This document shows positions 52,601 through 61,600 of a stretch of DNA of 64,000 nucleotides, piece after piece (positions within the stretch are counted from its first letter, which is position 1; each line of letters begins with the position of its first letter). The notes beneath the pieces are model-generated. The model saw only the letters and a list, made by a program, of their open reading frames with translations, did not search any database and had not been told where the DNA came from. A program made the position numbers and the translations under genes. The stretch lies in contig NC_092679.1 in assembly GCF_964355755.1 (NCBI RefSeq), positions 17,474,932-17,538,931 on the forward strand. Direction: 5' to 3'. Origin of the DNA: Antedon mediterranea (taxonomy: Eukaryota; Echinodermata; Crinoidea; Comatulida; Antedonidae).

Positions 52601-55600
52601 GGCCATTATGAGATTTCACAGCATGTGTCCTACTACTGCGCTATGAGTTTCAACGCACTCATAAATTGAGTTTTACACAAATTGCTAAATGCATTTTATG
52701 ATTTATCACTTCCATTATAGTAATTTATGTATAGTATCCTCATAAAATTATGAAATTTTACTAGAGACTCTCTTGGTTCATAGTGGTGTGGTGGAAAAAG
52801 TTTTCTCGCGTCCATTGTACACATGACTTGTGTGCACTAAAAACCCAGTGTGGTATGTAAATGTTTCCCCGGCATTGTGGTTCAATTTAGCGCCTCATTG
52901 TTACAATAGTTCTAAGGGCCTGCAGTTCATTTAAGCCCTAGTATCACCATAAGTTCTGGGGGCCTGCTGTACCTATTAACCCCTATCACCATAAAATCAT
53001 AGTGCAAAACCTTTGGGCTAGAAGACTGCAAATGAGAGAGAGATACACACTATTCACAATCATTCTATATTATTATACTCTGGTGTAATTTGTACTTTAT
53101 ACTATTAGTACATTAAAAATACAAGTAATTCTTGGGTGGGACTCGAACCCACGGCGCCCAGATCACTTGCCTGGCGTTCATACCTCTAGACCACCCGGCT
53201 GAGCTTGTGCTGATGGCTAGGGTTTTTTCCCTCAATCTTGTTATGAGAAGAGGTGCACTAATAGGCGATAAGACAAATCTGTTATTGGATTTGAACCAAG
53301 AAAGCATGTTACCTAACTAATGTATATTGGCACTAGTTCAACCAGTCATTTTCAAGATTTTCCTTAGCATTTGTTATCAGGTATGGTTATCGCGGACGTG
53401 ATTGTCGCAGTAATCTCCATCTACTACCGACCGGTGAAATTGTATACTTTATGGCTGCCACTGTGGTCTTGTTTAACGTTGAAGAGGGTCTGCAACGCCA
53501 TTATATGGGCCACAATGATGATGTTAGATGGTAAGGATGCACTGTGTTTAAAGACACTGAAATGCATATCAAAAAGTGCATACTGTATTAAAATATTAAA
53601 AATTATTTAATTCACAATTTCATACTTTGTGTTAACAGTATTGCTGTCCATCCTGACAAAGTAACTATAGCAACAGGACAAGTTGCTGGACATGACAAAG
53701 TTGAAGGAAAGGTAAAAATGTTTGTCTTAATTTACAACATAACAATTTTAAAGAAGATAAATTATACATTATTTCCAATTACAATACTGTATGTTATTAA
53801 TAATTACAATACTGTATGTTATTAATAATTACAATACTGTATGTTATTAGTAGACAAGGCTTCAAAACAGTAGTAAACCTCTTTCTATTGGACTAATGTT
53901 ATATTAACATAACCCTCATTTATTTTTAACCACACCATAATAATGATATGAACATACATGTTTGTAAGTGTTCATTTTACATATTTGTATAAATAAAATA
54001 AATTATAACTTTGTTCCATTTATTGATAGCGTTGGAAAGTTAGGCAAGGTGCAGAGGTAATTCTTGTGTTCCACACATAAAAACATCACTGTTTTCCCCC
54101 TTGCTGTCATTTCAACCAAGCTTCCCATGTCATGATTTATGATGCTATAGTTATTCTTCACAATTTGAATACTTTCAATAGATATCACAGTAAAACAACT
54201 GGTTATAAGCTTTAGTTATGTAATAGTATTTGTTGTTTTATAATTTACAATTGTTTTATGAATTATGGGAAAACAGATAACAGTTTACTACCTGTTCTTT
54301 CCCCACAGTTTCTATTTTAGTTTCCTTTTCCATGTTATATTTTTGGGGCATTATTTAGGGTATTAAGTAAAAATTTCCATTTTTCTTTCCCTTTTCTTCA
54401 TCCCATTTTATTTTTTCGTTACCTTCTGTAAACAAAACACAGTTCAAATTCACTAAAGCCCAGAAACAGATATTAGAAACACTCTGTAAATATTAATGAT
54501 ATGCGATGGAATTATTTTAGTGGCTTTCCTAAATAATCTTCATGGAAGCCTACTGTATGTGAGAAGTATATTCAGTTGTAGCCTTAGTATTTTTGAATAA
54601 ATTCTGTATTATTTTGTAAAAGCAACACATCATTTTTGTCACAATATTGTTGGCTTCAAAGTATTAAGCCCTGTTTACACTATTAAACAAAAAAATGTGA
54701 TGTGCCCATATATAGACGTGATGTCATATCACTACCATATTTGAGCATATCACTACCATATTTTTAGGCACATCACACTTTTTTTTGTCAAACTAGTTTG
54801 ATAGTGTAGACAGAGCTTTAGATCTCACCATTATTATCACCTATTATTTTACAATCTGTTCTTGATCTTCTTTACAATGCAATATGTTTCAGTAGCTGCT
54901 TATTGTGCTAAAAGTGCTTTGTGTTGTGGTATTGAAATATATGTAAAACACATTTCATATGTAGTCTTGGACATGGTTTATGTAGTGTATGGGCCTAGTT
55001 GTATTTGAGGCGAAATTGGTTGGAGAATAGACACTCTGTGCCTAAATTGTTTCTACCATTTCCCAGCTCCATTTTACAACAGTAGAAGCAAATTGCCACA
55101 ATTATTAGGATCAAAAGAGACGTCATCCATTCAATTATAAATAAAAATATTATTTTTCCGATTGTAAGAAATTTTTTCCACGAATAAAAAAAGTTAAACA
55201 AAATGATAACAAGCCCAGTGATTTACTGGTAGTTCTAGTCTTGGTTTCACTTGAAATAGCTTTTTTCATACTGTTCACAATATTAGGATATGTTGTTTTA
55301 AATTTAGAAAAACTGAAGTTGCTTTTTTTTTGTATGTGTTTGTTTCAATAGAGGTATCCAGTGTAGTTTACTAGATCATCAAAACGGCCATCCATAACCA
55401 CTTCTCAAAAAACAGTCAAACAAATCACTTATTTTCATTTTGCTTTTAGCATTTTGTATATTGTTGTGGCTCATATTATTTTGATAGATACTTTTAAATC
55501 AAGTATTTTTTATCTTTAATTAATAGCCTCATGTTCGCATTTGGGATTCTGTAACTCTCAACACCCTCCATGTAATTGGTGTAGGCTCCTTTGACCGCGC

Positions 55601-58600
55601 TGTCTGCTGCGTTGGATTCTCTAAATTTGTAAGTATTTTCAATAATATCGTATACAGGTATACAATATTTTTTTCTAGCATCACTAAAAATATGTTAAAC
55701 ATTAATTATTAGTGATAAACCTTAGTATTTAAAAAAGAAATTGTTATTTCTATCAGGTTAATAGTGGACAGTAGATAGTTTAAAACATTAATAATTGTTT
55801 ATTGTTGTGACTTTTAATGCATATTTATACTTTCTCTAATTGAACCCATGACTACATCAAATATTGTTGGGACTTATTTCCTTTTTAATGTGATTATAGA
55901 TTTATTGTATCTATATATAAATTTACGTAAGAGCAATATTTGTAACTTCTAGAATCTTTACTCAATGGTATAAAACGTTGGTACATACTTTCTGTACTTA
56001 TTTTAACCACCTAATGTAACCCTGTTTAGGTAATTAGAATAAATTAAATTCAAATAATTTCAATTCAAATAAATGTATTTCTCAAAAAGAACAATAACTA
56101 ATATCTTGAGAAAATGATATTCCACTTTAAGCATAGCTTTAATTTTGGCCTCCAAGCAACATTATTATATGAGAACAGACGAAAAATATAATTTGTAGCA
56201 TTCTTTATAGTGTTTCACCACAGGTTTGTTGCTTATTCAACGGTATCACAGCCTTTTTTCCACAGATCACATGATCCTCCCATGGGAAACATTTCTGGAT
56301 AATTCCATGCTTATGTTAATATAGATATGAAAATATTATTAACATAACTAAGTAGATAAGAATATGTATTCCAAATCAATAATTCAAATTTATCACAAGA
56401 CTAAGTATAACTTAAAATAACAAAAGCTGGATTACAAAAACCCGATTTTTTTTTTTTATATTCACTTATCCATTTATATATCCAATTTTGTCAAAACAAA
56501 ATTCTATACACTACAGTATTGGATGAATAAGAAACGAATAAAAATCTATTAAAATATCTTTATTGAAACTAAATTGTATTGCTATATATATAAATAAATA
56601 TTGTGCTTTTAACAATAACATTCATTGTTTTTTTCAGTTGGCGGAACATGCAATAATTGTTCTTTTATCATTACATTTAAAACTATTTTGTTTTTTTACT
56701 ATGAATATGTACTTTGCAACAAGTTTCATATTCAATGTGTAATTTGTTTTTTTACCTATGAATAACTTTTTGAACACTCTAAACAAATTACCACACCATG
56801 TAGGATGGTGGTAACACATTAGTAGCAGTTGATGAAGCAAATGACCACTGTATGTCTGTGTGGGACTGGAGCCGCGAGAAGAAACTCAGCGAGAGCAAGG
56901 TAACACGTTAGAGGTCACGGACACGTCGTCTGTGTTCCTCTCTTTGTATGTTGCATGCTGCTTTGATTTAGAGTGTTGTTTTCTTTTTTTGCATTTTGCT
57001 TGATTCGTCAAGGACGAAGGTGTTTCCCTCTTAGCGTTGGATGAATCCAACGATCATGTTATGTCCGTTTGGGACTGGCGCAAGCAAAAGAAGATTTGTT
57101 CGACTAAGGCAAGTTTTGTGAACCTTTCTATTGGTTTTGGTGGCTGTGTTTTTGCAAACTTTTTCCACCTTCATCGCCTTCATCTCGAGGAAATGAGACG
57201 CTTGTTTTCAATTCCTCGTCATCTAACTCATTTCAATATCACCGTTTGATCGCACGCTAGTGGCTCGCCCACGTAGCAGCAGCTTTGCTATCTGAAGCAT
57301 GTTGCGCAATGGTCAAGTGTAGACTTCCTACCGTTAGTTGATAAATTAAAACAGTAGTGGCTGTATGAAACATTTAATGCACTTAGCTGGTTGATATTTT
57401 TACTAATCCTAGTTTTAGTCTGACCTCACGACCTCACCAGGTTATTTTTAAATGTTGACAAAAATCCTAGATTGATTCGGAATACATTTTTTCCCAGGGT
57501 GTTAAAAAGTTAAGGATGGGTAGTGGGGAAAGAAAGTACCTATAAGTCTTCAGAAGTTATTTGGATGGGTACTTATGTTGGCATTAGGCTGGGCAAAAAG
57601 CGTTATGAATAAGCTAGCCTAAGTGGAGGATTTTGAAGGAAGCTATCCCTGCTTAATGCCACCCAGCAGTATTTGATTCAAGGGTTTAATGTCTTCCAAA
57701 TATTAGTAAATATTTAATTGTTGGTTGGTATTAGAGAATTACAAATATTTCAAAAGCTGCTGGACAAAAAATGGTACTGGTATTTACATCAATGATAGAT
57801 AGTTTAATGTAGAAAAGGTGTAATTGAGTTTTAAAAAGCACTGCCTCCAAAATTATTTCCTGAAGTAACTCCTCAATTCAAAAGGAAAGAAAAGAGTTTA
57901 TGTAGTAAATTATAATAAATGTAATTTTAAATAAAGCAATGGATTCAATTGGTTTAACCAATTCGTAAAATTGTACCCATTGGCTAATTATAAATGCATG
58001 AAAATTTTGGGATGACCTGATTGGACCTACACTTGCGTCTGAACAAATGTTCTCTTTGCACATATTACTAACACTCGATGAACTATTACAAATTTATTCT
58101 ACTGCAGTACGATTTTTACAACATAATGTTACTTAAACTTTATTTCCAAATGCATATCATGAAATCTCTGGCCTCTTTAAATTAATGTGTTTGGCATGTG
58201 TTGAATTAAATGTCTTGATGTGCAAGCTTAAAACATAAGAGCCACAAATAAAAAGCTTACTTTGAGAAATAAGGTACGTTGATGTCTAAAGCCTTATGTA
58301 CACTATCAAACTAATGTGATGTGCCCATATATGGAGGACATGGTGATGTCATATTTGGGAATATCAATTCCTTATTTGGGTACATCACACTTTTTTTTTG
58401 TTAAACTAGTTTGATAGTGTCAGACAGATATGTTTGAAATTGCATGGCTTTATGCAGCTTCAAGCATTGTCTGCACTAAATGCTATATGTGTATACAATA
58501 TCCATACATTATTTACTGCATCAACTGATTTAATTTACTGCAGAAACTGCAATAGAATACATTTGACATAGTCATTGGTAACAATTCTTCAGTTTAGATT

Positions 58601-61600
58601 TGTGTACCAGTCTTTACTTCAATTCTATTTTTTTATAACATTTTTACATTTCAGATTTTCAAGAGAAACTAAACGGTTCAATATTATAAATTGATTTATA
58701 AAAAATGTTAAATTAGATTTATTTTGCTAAAAAGGTTATCAGTTCTTCAGAATGATCTAACAGTAGTTTTATTGGTTGAATATTTTTTTTATACTAATAT
58801 GATTGGCTTAGCACTTAATCTATCAATTTAACAATGATTTCATTGGATCTTTGCTTTCTGCCTATAATTTACCTAATACAAAAAGTACAAATATTTGATT
58901 ATGATTGGCTTAGCACTTAATCTATCAATTTAACAATGATTTCATTGGATCTTTCCTTTCTGCCTATAATTTACCTAATACAAAAAGTACAAATATTTGA
59001 TTATGATTGGCTTAGCACTTAATCTATCAATTTACCAATGATTTCATTGGATCTTTCCTTTCTGCCTATAATTTACCTAATACAAAAAGTACAAATATTT
59101 GATTATGATTGGCTTAGCACTTAATCTATCAATTTAACAATGATTTCATTGGATTTTTCCTTTCTGCCTATAATTTACCTAATACAAAAAGTACAAATAT
59201 TTGATTATGATTATGATTATGATTGGCTTGCTTTGATTTGAAAAAAAAAAGCTAACAACCATGTTTTCTTTGAATTATTAATATTGCTATTATAACATTG
59301 ATTAGCTTTTTGAAAATAAACACAAACAATGCACATAAATACCGGTAATCAATTTTTATTATTAAATTTTAAACGTTTAAATAGTATACAACACATTTTC
59401 ATACCAACTACAATTTTAATCTATCACTTACAATATCATATTTTAAAATTAAATTTTAAAAATAATTATAAATTCCTAGTACATAAAGATTCTTCAATTC
59501 GTTTTTTGCATAACATTTGTATACATTATATTTGGACTTTCACTTCACCAATTTTTCATTTTTCATACAAACAGTTTTTCATAATTAATCACATTATTTA
59601 ATGTTGGACTTCATAACATTAAGGTTAACATCAACTACCATCCTATATCATTTACAATATCATATTTATCTTTTTTAACATTTTAAAATATATAATATTA
59701 TATTTAAAGTAAAACAATATTTTTTACATTACATTTTTTATACATTTTGTTTATATAAACATTAGTTTACCTATTTCTATACATTAATAAACATTATTTA
59801 ATTTAGTTACAGAAAGAATTTAATTTCTATTCTTAACTATAATCCATCATTTTCCAAAAATCATTTATAAATGAAAATTCAGATTATATTACATTACTTA
59901 TAATCAATATAAAAAATGACAATTAAAAAATTCACTCATATAATTACAATTATATTTTCCATTGCTTTATTTTTTTCACAGAAATTTACTTTTTCAAACA
60001 ATATATTTCTATTCTAACACAAAATATTCAATTTTTCAATATTTATAAATTTTTTTTTACGATTACTTTGATATTTTATAAACCTTAGACCATTCAAGAG
60101 CCAGTTCTCGCTGCCGAGTTTCACCCACTTAGCTCAAACCAAATTATTACATGCGGCAAGAGTCATATCTATTTTTGGACGCTGGATGATGGAAAACTTA
60201 CTAAAAAATCTGGTATCTTTGAGGTAACCACTTTTGTTTGTATATTTGTTATGGTTTTAATTAAAAAAATTTGATAGGAATTAATTTAGTGATTGTTACC
60301 CACTTTTATAGCAATATGTAGTATATAATATGTATTTTTATTTGTCATATCTTCATCCATACTTTGCCTCAAGTGTAGTGTATGTATTGTCTGTAACCCC
60401 TTTTTGTCCCTGTATATGAACCTTGATCCACTACTATTTTTTACTCATGGTGGAACCAGTGTTAAAGCTCTTTGAGCTTATTTGGTCTCTCCACACACAA
60501 TGGCAAAATTATTTACTGCATTATGTTTATCATATTTATGAATATTGTTTTGTGCGAATAAATGAACTTGAACTTGAAGATTGTTTAATTTCTCTTTCTA
60601 GAAACATGATAAGCCAAAGTATGTTCTATGCATAGCATTTGCCGATAATGGTGATGTCATCTCTGGTGATTCCAACGGTAACATCTACATATGGGGTAAA
60701 GGTAAGTATGAAGGACAAAAACCATGTAGAGCCAACTATCCTAAGACACCTTTGGGCTGGATTAATATGTCTGGCTTACCAGAAATTCTGGTGCTACAAA
60801 TGTGTTTTTAATGTGAAAATCTGTGAACTTTTGAACATCACAGAAAATGTTGCTTTTGGAGAGTTTTCCTATTTTTAGAAAGTTAGGTATTACAAGAGTT
60901 GAGTTGTATTTATTTTGCAAGTCTTCTACTTTAATAATCTTGCATTAAGTTTTTTACAACGTATTCCTCAAAGTCAAATCAATTTTCATTATGTTTATAT
61001 ATTTATATTTTATAGTATTTCTTATACTGTGCTTATGTGTGTTATTGGTGGTACTGTTATTGGCTTTTTCTGTAGTTTATCATCAAACAACAAATTTCCA
61101 ATATTTATTTTTATATGAATTATTAGAAAATAAAAGTTTTTTAAATTTTAATTTGTGTACATGTCTACTAATTTCATGGTAAAAGGTTTCCTACTTTCTA
61201 AGAGTTTTATCAGATAATCTATATTGTTTTGACAACACTTGTAACATGACAACAGTGCTGATTTTGACATTTTTCCCCTAACTGCATACTTTATACAAAT
61301 GTCTCGTTATGTTTCTATTTATAGGCAATAGTCGTATTCAGTATGCTGTCACTGGTGGACATGAAGGCCCAATCTTTTCCTTGTGCACTCTTAAGGATGG
61401 AAGTGTTCTATCTGGTGGAGGAAAAGATCGCAAAATTAAACAGTGGGACAGAAACTACAGCTCCACAAGTGAAACAGCTGTGAGTTAATTCATAACAAGA
61501 ATTGTGTAACATTTTCGTGATTCGGAATCCTATGTTCCTACAGTAGAATCTTTTAATAAAGCATGGTTCCAACAAGAACCCAGCACAGTGCAATATTGAG

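Noticed and set aside
53130-53228. Functional tRNA gene on the minus strand
   Set aside because: Boxes A and B are good, but the anticodon loop lacks the expected T33 and two related copies with SINE flanks exist nearby.
59329-59601. 90-codon plus-strand open frame
   Set aside because: Very AT-rich, low-complexity intron sequence with no similarity.
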